This document shows, in pieces, positions 54,019 to 64,000 of a stretch of 64,000 bases of DNA (within the stretch, counting starts at the first letter, position 1; each line of letters begins with the position of its first letter). A program made the translations under genes and the position numbers. This DNA comes from Caldimonas tepidiphila. GTDB taxonomy: Bacteria > Pseudomonadota > Gammaproteobacteria > Burkholderiales > Burkholderiaceae_C. The notes beneath the pieces are model-generated. The model was given only the letters and a program-made list of their open reading frames with translations, did not search any database and was not told the DNA's origin. Where the stretch lies: contig NZ_QXMG01000001.1 of assembly GCF_003569765.1 (NCBI RefSeq), positions 62,001 through 126,000 on the forward strand, in the 5' to 3' direction.

Positions 54019-54025
54019 CCGGCCC

Positions 54026-54637
54026 ATGCCTCCCCTGCCCCGCCCGCTGATCCTCGGCTCGACCTCGCCCTACCGGCGCGAGCTGCTGCAACGCCTGCGC
54101 CTGCCCTTCGACGTGCTCGCGCCCCAGGTCGACGAAACCCCGCTTCCCGGCGAGGCGCCCGCCGCGCTCGCGACGCGCCTGGCGCTCGCGAAGGCGCGCG
54201 CCGTCGCGGCGCAACGCCCCGACGCGGTGGTGATCGGCTCCGACCAGGTGGCCGACCTCGACGGGCAGCCGATCGGCAAGCCCGGCACGCACGAGCGTGC
54301 CGTGGCGCAGCTGCGGCAGATGAGCGGGCACAGCGTGGTGTTCCAGACCGGCGTCGCCGTGGTGTGCGCGACGAGCGGCTTCGAGCAAGCCGCGCTCGTC
54401 CCGGTGACGGTGCGCTTTCGCGCGCTCGGCGACGACGAGATCGAGCACTACCTGCGGGCCGAGCGCCCCTACGACTGCGCCGGCAGCGCCAAGGCCGAGG
54501 GGCTCGGCATCGCGCTGCTGGAGGCGATCGAGTCGGACGATCCGACCGCGCTGATCGGCCTGCCGCTGATCCGCACCTGCGCGCTGCTGCGCGCGGCCGG
54601 CGTGCCGCTGCTGTCCGGGCCGGAGGGCGCCGCATGA
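54026..54637 (+). CDS. yceF: Maf-type nucleotide pyrophosphatase, YceF subgroup
   Basis: 203 residues. Starts PLILGSTSPYRRELLQRLRLPFDV; other family stretches are PQVDETPLPGE, VIGSDQVADLDGQPIGKPGT and DCAGSAKAEGLGIALLE. Closest by eye to E. coli YceF, which hydrolyses 7-methyl-GTP; a role in removing modified nucleotides is likely. It overlaps the next gene by 4 bases. Confidence 0.9.
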   Translation: MPPLPRPLILGSTSPYRRELLQRLRLPFDVLAPQVDETPLPGEAPAALATRLALAKARAVAAQRPDAVVIGSDQVADLDGQPIGKPGTHERAVAQLRQMSGHSVVFQTGVAVVCATSGFEQAALVPVTVRFRALGDDEIEHYLRAERPYDCAGSAKAEGLGIALLEAIESDDPTALIGLPLIRTCALLRAAGVPLLSGPEGAA

Positions 54638-55422
54638 CGACGCCCGGCCGCCTCTACCTCGTACCGAACACGCTGGACTTCGGCGCACCGCAGCGCCCCG
54701 GCGAGCCGCTGCCGGACCTGCAGCAGGTGCTGCCGCTGTCCGTGCTGCAGACCGCCGCGCGGCTGACGCACTGGCTCGCGGAGAACGCGAAGACGACGCG
54801 GGCCTTCCTGAAGCGGGTCGATGCGGTCACGCCGCTGGCGCAGCCGCTGCAGTCGCTGCGCATCGAGGAGCTGCCGCGCCCGCCCAAGGGGCAGCCTGGC
54901 CGCGCGCAGGCCTTGCGCCCCGCCGACCTCGCGCGGCTGCTGCAGCCCGCGCTGGAGGGCCAGGACATCGGCCTGATCTCCGAGGCCGGCATGCCGGCGG
55001 TGGCCGACCCGGGCGCCGAGGTGGTGCAGCAGGCGCACGCGCTCGGCATCCCGGTCGTGCCGCTGGCGGGCCCCTCCGCGCTGCTGCTCGCGATGGCGGC
55101 GAGCGGTCTCAACGGCCAGAGCTTCGCCTTCGTCGGCTACCTGCCGGTGGACGAGGCCGCGCGCGGCCAGCGCCTGCGCGAGCTGGAAGGACTGTCGCGC
55201 CGCATCGGCCAGACGCAGATGTTCATCGAGACGCCCTACCGCAATGCCGCGATGCTCAACGCGCTGCTCGGCGCGCTGCAGCCCGCGACGCGGCTGAGCA
55301 TCGCCTGCGGCCTGACGCTGGCGCAGGGCTGGAACCGGACGATGACGGTGCAGCAGTGGCGGCAGGCAGGCGTGCAGATGCCGGGGGACGTGCCGGCGGT
55401 GTTCGCGCTGCTGGCAGGCTGA
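54634..55422 (+). CDS. SAM-dependent methyltransferase of the tetrapyrrole methylase (RsmI-like) family
   Basis: 262 residues. GRLYLVPNTLDFG at the start, IGLISEAGMPAVADPGAEVV and VPLAGPSALLLAMAASGLNGQSFAFVGYLP match the RsmI fold (DAG-PxISDPG and GPSA segments), but the chain differs from true RsmI in its start. Substrate is unknown; rRNA is possible. ATG at 54634 overlaps the maf stop (ATGA). Confidence 0.83.
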   Translation: MTTPGRLYLVPNTLDFGAPQRPGEPLPDLQQVLPLSVLQTAARLTHWLAENAKTTRAFLKRVDAVTPLAQPLQSLRIEELPRPPKGQPGRAQALRPADLARLLQPALEGQDIGLISEAGMPAVADPGAEVVQQAHALGIPVVPLAGPSALLLAMAASGLNGQSFAFVGYLPVDEAARGQRLRELEGLSRRIGQTQMFIETPYRNAAMLNALLGALQPATRLSIACGLTLAQGWNRTMTVQQWRQAGVQMPGDVPAVFALLAG

Positions 55423-55488
55423 GCGGCAGCCGGATCCTTGTGCGGCGGCCGAGGCAAACAACGCCGGCGGAGAACCGACGCCGGAGCT

Positions 55489-56943
<1,455 letters not shown>

Positions 56944-57035
56944 TATCCTCCTCTTGACTTTCCGGGCAGCCTCATGCGGGGCCGGCCTCGCGGGCATCAA
57001 GGTTTGAGGCGCGCAGGCGACCCGCCGTGGTGGCG

Positions 57036-60000
57036 TCATGCCCCCTCGCGGATCAGGGCCACCAGCTCCTCCGCGGACGGCAGCGCCGCGCCCTCGCCGC
57101 CGTCGAGCACCCCTTCGGCCAGCGCGCGCTTGTCGTGGTGCAGCGCGACGATGCGCTCCTCGAGCGTGCCTCGCGCGACGAGCCGGTAGACCGTCACCGG
57201 CCGCTGCTGGCCCATGCGGTGCGCGCGGCCCATCGCCTGGTCCTCGGCGGCCGGGTTCCACCACGGGTCGGCGATCACGACGTAGTCGGCCGCGGTCAGG
57301 TTCAGGCCGTAGCCGCCCGCCTTCAGGCTGATCAGGAAGAAGTCGCCCTCGCCCGCCTGGAAGGCGTCGACGCGGCGCATGCGCTCGGCCGCGGGCGTGG
57401 CGCCGTCGAGGTACTGGTAGGGGATGCCGGCCGCGTCGAGCGGCGCGCGCAGCAGCGCGAGGAAGTCGACGAACTGGCTGAAGACCAGCGTCTTGTGGCG
57501 GTTGGCGCCGAGTTCGGCCGCGAGCTGCGCGAAGGCCTGCACCTTGGCGCCGACGAGGCCCAGCTCCGGGTTGACCAAGCGCGGGTCGCAGGCGGCGCGG
57601 CGCAGCCGCGTGAGCTGCGCGAGGATGTTGAACTGCGCCTGCCCGCCGCCCTGCCCCAGGCTCTCGGTCGCGGCGAGCAGCGCCTGGCGGCGCAGCAGCT
57701 CGTAGTGCGCCGCCTCGTCGGCGCCGGGCTCGACGCGCAGCAGCTGCTCGGTGCGCGGCGGCAGGTCGTCGAGCACCTGCCCCTTGGTGCGGCGCAGCAC
57801 GAAGGGCGCGATCAGCCGGCGCAGCGTGCGCTGCGCGTCGCGATCGCGCTCGCGTTCGATCGGGATCGCGAAGCGCTCGTTGAAGCGCGCCGGGGTGCCG
57901 AGCAGCCCGGGGTTGGCGAAGCGCATCACCGACCACAGCTCCGACAGCCGGTTCTCGATCGGCGTGCCCGACAGCGCGAGCCGGAAGCCCGCGCGCAGTT
58001 CGTGGACCGCCTGGCTGCGCTTGGCGAGTGCGTTCTTGATCGCCTGCGCCTCGTCCACTACCAGCGTGTGCCACTCGCGCGCGGCGAAGGCCTCGGCCGA
58101 CTGCTGCAGCAGCGCGTAGGACACCAGCAGCACGTCGCCCGCGCCGGCCTCGCGCACCTGGTCGGCGCGCAGCGTGTCGCCGTCGCCGTACACGCTCACG
58201 CGCAGCGAGGGCGCGAGCCGCGCCGCCTCGGCCTGCCAGTTGCCGACCAGCGATGTCGGCGCGACCACGAGCGCGGCCCCTGCGGCCGCGCGCGCGAGCA
58301 GCACCGCCAGCGCCTGCACCGTCTTGCCCAGGCCCATGTCGTCGGCGAGGCAGGCCCCGAGCCCGGCCTGCGCCAGCCGCAGCGCCCAGCGCAAGCCCTC
58401 CTCCTGGTAGGGCCGCAGCTCGGTCAGCAGCCCCGGCGGCACCGGGGCCTGCGCCTGCTGCGCGGCGTCGAGCCGGCGCAGCCGCGCCTCGAACTCCGCG
58501 TCGGCCTCGAGCGCGGCGCCCTCCAGCTCGTCGCGCAGCCACGCGGCGGCCAGCGCCGGCACCCGCGTGGCGCCGCGCTGCGTCTCGCCGACCGCGGCCA
58601 GCGCCTGCACGCGGGCGCGCAGCTCGGCCGTCAGCGCGAGGAAGCGCCCCTCGCCGAGCGGCACGAAGCGCCCCTTGCCCTCGGTGCTCCACGCGAGCAG
58701 CTGCTCCAGCGTCGCGACGCGCTCGTCCTCGATGCGCAGCTCGCCGCCGAGCGTGAACCAGTCGGCGGCGCTGCGCACGCGCACCTGCAGCTGCGGCACG
58801 CCGGCCGTGATCACCTGCACCGCGCGGCCCTTGGGCCAGTCGATGCCCGACAGCGCCGCGTCGAGCCGCGGCAGCGCCTCCACCACCGCCAGCGCCTCGT
58901 CGGGGCTGTCGATGCGCCATTCGCACGGCCCGGCGCTGCCCTCCGGCATCGCGGCGAGCTCGGCGCAGGCGGGCGCGAGCGCCTCCAGCACCGCGTCGAG
59001 GTGGCGGCGCTCGGCCTTCAGCTCGCGCTGCGCGCCGAGCGTCTCGCCCTTCACCGCGGCGATCAGCCGCGCGCGGCCCTGCCCGGGCGCCAGGCGCGGG
59101 CCGTCGGGGCCGAGCGGCGCGACCACCAGCCGCAGCTGCAGGCCCTCGCCCGCCGGCGTCAGCTCGGCGCGCAGCCTTGCGTCGGCCGCCACCTCGCGCG
59201 CCGCCTCGATCGCGTCGGCATGCACCTGGAAATGCGGCGCGATGCTGCGCAGCGCCCCCTGCAGCTCCAGCTGCGCCTCGCGCGGCACGCTGAGCTGCCG
59301 CCCGATCAGCTGCACCGCGCGGCGCTGCGCCGGGCTGAGCCGGATCACGCGGGCGCGCTGCGGGCCGTCTCGCAGCACGGTGACGAGGCGCAGCGCCTCG
59401 GCCTCGCGGCGCTCGTCGGCGTCCAGCAGGCGCAGGTTCTCGGCGCGCTCCGCGCCCTCGTCGCCGAGGTCGAGCTGCGGCAGCACGCGCACCTGCAGCC
59501 GGCCGTCGCGCGACACCACGTCGATCTCGGGCGCCGCCTCGACGAGGTCGACGAACTGCTCGGGCCGGTCGTCGAAGACGACATGCGGGTGGCCGACCAG
59601 CGCGCCGATCGCCGCGGCGCGGTCGATGCGGTGCGAGCGCGCGCGGTAGGGGCTGCTGCGCACCGCCCGGGCGACGCGCGCGTCGTGCGGCTCGAGCCGC
59701 TCGGTGGCGGCCAGCCGCGACAGCGGCAGCTCGCGCGGCTTGCCCCAGCCGCGCACGCCGAGCTTCTGCTCCAGCACGGTGATGTCGGCGACATGGCCGT
59801 GCCGGTCCAGCCGCAGCGACCAGACCAGCCGGGTCGCGCCCGCGGCCGGGCCGGACTTGCCCTCGGCCTGCGCCGGGTCGCCGATCGCGGCCAGCGCGGC
59901 GAGCGTGGTGCGCCAGCCCTCGGCCGCCGGCGGCACGAAGAAGGCGGGGGAGGTGGCCTCGCCGCGCAGGCTGCGCCGCGCCTCGTCGAGCTGGTCGGCG

Positions 60001-61298
60001 AGCCAGCCGAGGTCGCAGTCGCGCAGGTGCCGCGCCAGCAGCTGCGCGCCGGCCTCCTGCGCGGCGGAAGGCGTGAAGGCAGCGGCGGCCGGGCGCAGCC
60101 AGGCCAGCGCCAGCCAGCGCCACAGGTCGTCGGGGAACGGCGCCTGACCCGAGCCGCGCGGCGCGAGCAGACCCGGGCTCGCCGGTGCGTCGCCGGTGCG
60201 CATGCGCAGCACGTGCCAGAAGGTGCCGAAGGCCTCGCTGCAGGGCGGGTTGCGCGAGCCCGCCTCGCTGGCGCAGAACCTGATCGCGCGCTCGAGCTGC
60301 GCCGGCGCCTGGCGTGCCATCAGCGCCAGCGGGTAGAGCCAGGCGACGCTGGCGGGCAGCAGCTGCTTGCGCCGCCCCTGCAGCGCGGCGAGCCCCTTGA
60401 ACGCCTGCTCGAAGCCGGCGATCGCGGCGTCCCACTCGCCCCGCACCGCCTGCACCCCGGCCCGCACGCCGGCGGCGAGTGCCTCGAAGCCCGCATTGCC
60501 CTGCCCCTGCGGCCAGTCCATGCAGTCCAGCGCCTGCTGCGGCCGCCCCGCCAGCAGCGCGTGCTGCGCCAGCGCGACGCGCAGCATCACCGCGAGCGTC
60601 GGCTGCAGCCGCGGCACGACGGCCGGTGCCATGCGCGCGAGAAAGGCCTTGTCGCGCGCCCAGACGTGGTCGAGTTCCGACAGGCCCGCCACGCAGACGA
60701 TGCCCTGCACCTCGGGATGCAGCCGCGCGAACAGTGCCTCCTCGGCGAGCGCCGCCGCGATGTCGGACAGCAGCGCCTGGACCTCGGCGTCCACCGGCCG
60801 GTCCAGCAGCGCGACGAGTTCCTGCAGCGACGCGCCGGTGTACATCCACAACCGCAGGCACAGCGCCGCCTGCTCGCGATGGCGGAAGCGGTACCAGCTC
60901 GAGCCCGTCAGCGACACGTCCTCGGCCGCGAGCAGCGCGCGGCGCAGCTCGGCCGGCGCGGCGCTGCCGAGCGCATCGGCGAAGGCCGCCACGGCGCAGG
61001 CCGGCTCCGGCTGCCAGTAGCCGGCGACGCCGGCCTCGGCGGCCAGGCGCTGCATCCGCAGCGCGGTCAGCGCCTCGCGCACCTCCTCCTGCGTCCATGC
61101 GGAGCCGTTCGGGCGGCGCCATTCGATATGCCGGAGGGCGTTCCAGATCCAGGTGCGGGTGCGCGGCTGCCCGACGAGCGCGAGCAGCCGCAGCACGGCG
61201 CGTTCGAGGCCCTGCAGCGCCTGCACGGCATCGTGCGCCGGCGAGTCGGGGGTGGACGGTGCGCCTGCGGGCGCGTCGGCGGGAAGGAGGGAGGTCAT
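57036..61298 (-). CDS. SNF2-family ATPase with a large N-terminal extension
   Basis: A 1420-residue protein. The C-terminal third is a complete SNF2/RapA-type motor: LRPYQEEGLRWALRL, Walker A DDMGLGKT (Lys992), VVDEAQAIKN, SGTPIENRLSELWS, KTLVFSQFVDFL and MGRAHRMGQQRPVTVYRL. The first ~950 residues have no motif I recognise; they are Ala/Leu/Arg-rich with probable helical repeats in the first 450 and beta-rich stretches after. No methylase, nuclease or restriction partner is adjacent. It may remodel protein-nucleic acid complexes; a defence role is possible but unsupported. Confidence 0.8.
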   Translation of the reverse strand: MTSLLPADAPAGAPSTPDSPAHDAVQALQGLERAVLRLLALVGQPRTRTWIWNALRHIEWRRPNGSAWTQEEVREALTALRMQRLAAEAGVAGYWQPEPACAVAAFADALGSAAPAELRRALLAAEDVSLTGSSWYRFRHREQAALCLRLWMYTGASLQELVALLDRPVDAEVQALLSDIAAALAEEALFARLHPEVQGIVCVAGLSELDHVWARDKAFLARMAPAVVPRLQPTLAVMLRVALAQHALLAGRPQQALDCMDWPQGQGNAGFEALAAGVRAGVQAVRGEWDAAIAGFEQAFKGLAALQGRRKQLLPASVAWLYPLALMARQAPAQLERAIRFCASEAGSRNPPCSEAFGTFWHVLRMRTGDAPASPGLLAPRGSGQAPFPDDLWRWLALAWLRPAAAAFTPSAAQEAGAQLLARHLRDCDLGWLADQLDEARRSLRGEATSPAFFVPPAAEGWRTTLAALAAIGDPAQAEGKSGPAAGATRLVWSLRLDRHGHVADITVLEQKLGVRGWGKPRELPLSRLAATERLEPHDARVARAVRSSPYRARSHRIDRAAAIGALVGHPHVVFDDRPEQFVDLVEAAPEIDVVSRDGRLQVRVLPQLDLGDEGAERAENLRLLDADERREAEALRLVTVLRDGPQRARVIRLSPAQRRAVQLIGRQLSVPREAQLELQGALRSIAPHFQVHADAIEAAREVAADARLRAELTPAGEGLQLRLVVAPLGPDGPRLAPGQGRARLIAAVKGETLGAQRELKAERRHLDAVLEALAPACAELAAMPEGSAGPCEWRIDSPDEALAVVEALPRLDAALSGIDWPKGRAVQVITAGVPQLQVRVRSAADWFTLGGELRIEDERVATLEQLLAWSTEGKGRFVPLGEGRFLALTAELRARVQALAAVGETQRGATRVPALAAAWLRDELEGAALEADAEFEARLRRLDAAQQAQAPVPPGLLTELRPYQEEGLRWALRLAQAGLGACLADDMGLGKTVQALAVLLARAAAGAALVVAPTSLVGNWQAEAARLAPSLRVSVYGDGDTLRADQVREAGAGDVLLVSYALLQQSAEAFAAREWHTLVVDEAQAIKNALAKRSQAVHELRAGFRLALSGTPIENRLSELWSVMRFANPGLLGTPARFNERFAIPIERERDRDAQRTLRRLIAPFVLRRTKGQVLDDLPPRTEQLLRVEPGADEAAHYELLRRQALLAATESLGQGGGQAQFNILAQLTRLRRAACDPRLVNPELGLVGAKVQAFAQLAAELGANRHKTLVFSQFVDFLALLRAPLDAAGIPYQYLDGATPAAERMRRVDAFQAGEGDFFLISLKAGGYGLNLTAADYVVIADPWWNPAAEDQAMGRAHRMGQQRPVTVYRLVARGTLEERIVALHHDKRALAEGVLDGGEGAALPSAEELVALIREGA

Positions 61299-61371
61299 CG
61301 TCTGCGGCTGCGCATCGTGCGGGGGCGGCGCCCCGCGGAGCCCGCCACTCTAGCGCGCCCGGCCCGGCCCC

Positions 61372-63330
61372 TCAGGCCCCCGGGGCGCGGAACTCCGGCA
61401 CCACCTCGCGCAGCCGCGCCTTCACCGCCTCGTCGTCCAGCTCGGACAGCGGCCGCTCGCATGCCGCCAGCCAGGCGGCCAGCCGGCCGTGCGCGGCACG
61501 GTCGTCGAGCCGCGCGATGCGCAGGCGGCGGAACGCGGTCGGCAGCGTCGCGTCCGCGCCGGCGAGCAGCTCCTCGTAGAGCTTCTCGCCGGGGCGCAGC
61601 CCGGTGTAGACGACCGGGATCTCGTCGAGGCTGTGGCCCGACAGCCGGATCATGTCGCGCGCGAGGTCGGCGATGCGCACCGGCTCGCCCATGTCGAGCA
61701 CGAACACCTGCCCGCCCTCGCCGATCGCCGCGGCCTGCAGCACCAGGCGCGCCGCCTCCGGGATGGTCATGAAGTAGCGGGTAATCTCCGGATGCGTGAC
61801 CGTCACCGGCCCGCCGCGCGCGATCTGCGCCTTGAACTTCGGGATCACACTGCCGCTGGAGCCGAGCACGTTGCCGAAGCGCACCGCGATGAAGCGCGTG
61901 GCGCCGCCCTGCCCGGGCGACGCGGCGGCGGCGCAGCGCGCGGCGAGGTGCGACAGCGCGAGCTCGGCCGCGCGCTTGGTGGCGCCCATCACGTTGGTCG
62001 GGTTGACCGCCTTGTCGGTGCTGATCAGCACGAAGCGCTCGACGCCGGCCTCGGCCGCGGCGCTCGCGGCGTTCCAGGTGCCGAGCGTGTTGTTGCGCAG
62101 CGCCGCCCAGGCATTGTCCTGCTCCATCAGCGGCACGTGCTTGTAGGCCGCGGCGTGGAAGACGACCTGCGGCCGCTGGCGCGCGAAGGTCAGGCGCAGG
62201 TGCTCGCGGTCCTTCACGTCGCCGATCAGGCGCACCAGCGGGATGTGCGGGAAGCGCTCGGACAGCTCCTGCTCGATGCGGTAGAGCGCGAACTCGCCCA
62301 GTTCATACAGGACGATCCTCAGCGGCCCGTAGCGCGCCACCTGGCGGCACAGCTCGGAGCCGATGCTGCCGCCGGCGCCGGTGATCAGCACCACCTTGCC
62401 CGACAGGCATTCGGAGATGCCGCCCTCGTCGAGCTGCACCGGCTCGCGCCCGAGCAGGTCCTCGGGCTCGATGTCGCGCACGCGCGGGCTCACCGAGCCC
62501 TGCTGCAGCTCGGCCGCGCCCGGCACCGTCAGCACCGGCAGGCCGGTGGCGCCCGCGAGCTCGAACAGGCGGCGGCGCCGCGGCAGCGGCGCCGACGGGA
62601 TCGCGACGATCAGGTGCGTGATGCCCTGCACCTCGACGTGGCGCGCGAGCGTGTCGATCGCCCCGAGCACCGGCACGCCGCCGATGCGCGCGCCCAGCTT
62701 GGCCGGGTCGTCGTCGAGCAGGCCGACCACCTGCCAGCCCTCGTGCTGGATGCCGGCGAGCAGCCGCCGCGCCGCGTCGCCGGCGCCGAGCACCAGCGCG
62801 CGCCGCGCCTCGGCGGCACTGCCGCTGAGCCGGCTGCGCATCTGCTCGTAGAGCATGCGGTAGGCCATGCGCACCAGCACCAGCCCCATCAGCGTGATGA
62901 CCGGGTGCAGCGCCAGCACCGCGCGCGGCACCTTCACGAGCTGCGCCATCAGCACCGCGACCGCGCCGAGCAGGCCGGCGACCGCGCAGCCGATCGCCAG
63001 GCGCTTGACCTCGCCGAAGCCCGAGAAGCGCCACATGCCGCGCGGCACGCCGAGCAGCGCGAACACCGCCAGGTAGAGCGCGACCAGCCCGAGCAGCACC
63101 CAGGGGTCGTACCAGGCTCTCGCATTGAGCCAGCGATCGAAGCCGAGGCGGAACAGGTAGGTGACGTTCCAGCACGCGGCGATGACGAGCGCATCGATCG
63201 CGAGCGACAGCGGCTGGCGCTGCGGGCGGATGCGGGTCAGGAAGGCATCGAGCCGCTGCCACAGCTGCCGGGAGGGGGCCTCCGCATCGGCGGCCGCCGG
63301 TGCGGGAGGAGTTTTTCGCTTGTCGCTCAT
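61372..63330 (-). CDS. nucleotide-sugar 4,6-dehydratase, WbpM/CapD type
   Basis: Membrane-bound SDR enzyme, 652 residues. Four N-terminal spans (about 45-165), a CoA-binding-like Rossmann region (ARRALVLGAGDAARRLLAGIQ) and the catalytic domain with GAGGSIGSELCRQVARYG, AAYKHVPLMEQDN and STDKAVNPTNVMGATKRAAE (Lys of the active site). Family members convert UDP-GlcNAc to 4-keto-6-deoxy sugars for O-antigen or capsule. It follows the sugar transferase gene by 22 bases, fitting a polysaccharide cluster. Confidence 0.9.
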   Translation of the reverse strand: MSDKRKTPPAPAAADAEAPSRQLWQRLDAFLTRIRPQRQPLSLAIDALVIAACWNVTYLFRLGFDRWLNARAWYDPWVLLGLVALYLAVFALLGVPRGMWRFSGFGEVKRLAIGCAVAGLLGAVAVLMAQLVKVPRAVLALHPVITLMGLVLVRMAYRMLYEQMRSRLSGSAAEARRALVLGAGDAARRLLAGIQHEGWQVVGLLDDDPAKLGARIGGVPVLGAIDTLARHVEVQGITHLIVAIPSAPLPRRRRLFELAGATGLPVLTVPGAAELQQGSVSPRVRDIEPEDLLGREPVQLDEGGISECLSGKVVLITGAGGSIGSELCRQVARYGPLRIVLYELGEFALYRIEQELSERFPHIPLVRLIGDVKDREHLRLTFARQRPQVVFHAAAYKHVPLMEQDNAWAALRNNTLGTWNAASAAAEAGVERFVLISTDKAVNPTNVMGATKRAAELALSHLAARCAAAASPGQGGATRFIAVRFGNVLGSSGSVIPKFKAQIARGGPVTVTHPEITRYFMTIPEAARLVLQAAAIGEGGQVFVLDMGEPVRIADLARDMIRLSGHSLDEIPVVYTGLRPGEKLYEELLAGADATLPTAFRRLRIARLDDRAAHGRLAAWLAACERPLSELDDEAVKARLREVVPEFRAPGA

Positions 63331-63352
63331 CTCGGGGGAAGGGATTCGGGCA

Positions 63353-63949
63353 TCACTTCAGCAGCAGCACCCACAGCGTGCGGCCGAGCACCTGCAGGTC
63401 GGTGCACACGCCGCTGCGCTCGACGTAGGCCTGCGCGAGGCGCAGCTTGGCCGGCAGCACCTGCTCGACGTAGGCGCGCTCGGGATCGGCGGCCAGCGCG
63501 AGCAGCTCGCTCTCGCGGCGGAACTCGATCGAGGCGAGGTCGGTGATGCCGGGGCGCACCGACAGCACCTGCTCGCGCACCGCCGGCGGGTAGAGCGCGA
63601 CGTAGCGCGGCACCTCGGGGCGCGGGCCGACCAGGCTCATCGTGCCGGCGAGCACGTCGATGAGCTGCGGCAGCTCGTCGAGCTTGCTGCGGCGCAGGAA
63701 GGCGCCGACGCGGGTGATGCGCGCATCGGCGCCGACCGTGATCTGCCGCCCGGCCTCGGCCGGGTCGTGGCGCATCGTGCGGAACTTGTGGATGCGGAAA
63801 GGCACGCCGTGGCGGCCGACGCGCACCTGGCGGAAGAACACCGGGCCGGGCGAGTCGAGCCGGATCGCGAGCGCGATCAGCGCGAAGGCCGGCGCCAGCA
63901 GCAGCAGCGCGGGCGCCGCGATCAGCAGGTCGAGGAGGCGCTTGGCCAT
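63353..63949 (-). CDS. polyprenyl-phosphate sugar-1-phosphate transferase (small PglC/WcaJ type)
   Basis: 198 residues: one N-terminal hydrophobic hairpin (LLDLLIAAPALLLLAPAFALIALAI), then the conserved SPGPVFFRQVRVGRHGVPFRIHKFRTM, LRRSKLDELPQLIDVLAGTMSLVGPRPEVP and RPGITDLASIEF. Family members transfer the first sugar phosphate to undecaprenyl phosphate at the inner membrane. The likely donor is the deoxy-sugar made through the adjacent dehydratase. Confidence 0.93.
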   Translation of the reverse strand: MAKRLLDLLIAAPALLLLAPAFALIALAIRLDSPGPVFFRQVRVGRHGVPFRIHKFRTMRHDPAEAGRQITVGADARITRVGAFLRRSKLDELPQLIDVLAGTMSLVGPRPEVPRYVALYPPAVREQVLSVRPGITDLASIEFRRESELLALAADPERAYVEQVLPAKLRLAQAYVERSGVCTDLQVLGRTLWVLLLK

Positions 63950-63959
63950 GGCCGCCGCA

Positions 63960-64000
63960 TCACTCCCCGCCGGCGAGCGCGGCGCGCAGCACGGCGGCGA
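63960..64000 (-). CDS. C-terminal end of an upstream gene (partial, probable glycosyltransferase)
   Basis: The frame entering from the right edge reads AAVLRAALAGGE and stops at 63960-63962, ten bases before the sugar transferase start. Codons are all G/C-ending. Such an end is common in glycosyltransferases, and the position fits, but the fragment alone cannot identify it. Confidence 0.45.
   Translation of the reverse strand, partial: AAVLRAALAGGE

Noticed and set aside
57027-61772. 1581-residue plus-strand frame opposite the SNF2 gene
   Set aside because: Same antisense effect: low-complexity Arg/Gln/His/Leu sequence, no motif, extends past the gene only by chance.

Overview
The window looks like chromosomal DNA of a high-G+C (about 70% by eye) betaproteobacterium of the order Burkholderiales, probably in the Rubrivivax/Leptothrix/Methylibium neighbourhood. 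The basis is family resemblance and gene order: the yceD-rpmF-plsX-fabHDG-acpP-fabF-rpoE-mucAB-degP-lepA-lepB-rnc-era-recO-pdxJ-acpS-nagZ block is a betaproteobacterial arrangement, and urea ABC transport genes lie beside urease genes. No species is claimed. I saw no rRNA, tRNA, IS element, prophage or CRISPR array.

Left third (1-27 kb), nitrogen scavenging and carbon storage. On the minus strand, read right to left, come an alpha-glucosidase and glgB-glgX-glgC-glgA-glgP, then a membrane sensor kinase whose N-terminal half is an NCS1-type purine/cytosine permease, its overlapping LuxR-type response regulator, and urtABCDE for urea uptake. Divergently on the plus strand is ureA-(56-aa His-rich membrane peptide)-ureB-ureC-ureE-ureF-ureG. 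The 234-bp divergent spacer carries two sigma-54-like -24/-12 elements, one facing each way, which suggests nitrogen control of both urease and glycogen metabolism. The urease accessory gene ureD is not in the window.

Middle (27-34 kb). sppA, a Rieske ferredoxin, a Gph-type phosphatase and rluC form a tightly spaced minus-strand cluster. It is divergent from rne (RNase E), which has a leader of about 680 nt containing several strong inverted repeats. rne and nagZ converge on a textbook bidirectional terminator.

Right half (34-54 kb) is one long minus-strand run. Fatty acid and phospholipid synthesis (plsX to fabF) is followed by a YgfX-like membrane protein, the envelope-stress sigma factor RpoE with its regulators MucA and MucB, a DegP-type protease, EF-4 (LepA), signal peptidase I, RNase III, Era, RecO, PdxJ, AcpS and NagZ. 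The only large break in it is a 539-bp gap between degP and lepA. That gap holds a promoter plus two-hairpin terminator unit (candidate small RNA or attenuator) and DnaA-box-like repeats.

Far right (54-64 kb). maf/yceF and a tetrapyrrole-methylase-family methyltransferase are on the plus strand. On the minus strand are a RhlE-type RNA helicase, a 1420-residue SNF2 ATPase with a large unassigned N-terminal region, a WbpM/CapD-type nucleotide-sugar dehydratase, a polyprenyl-phosphate sugar transferase and the tail of one more gene, the start of a surface-polysaccharide cluster.
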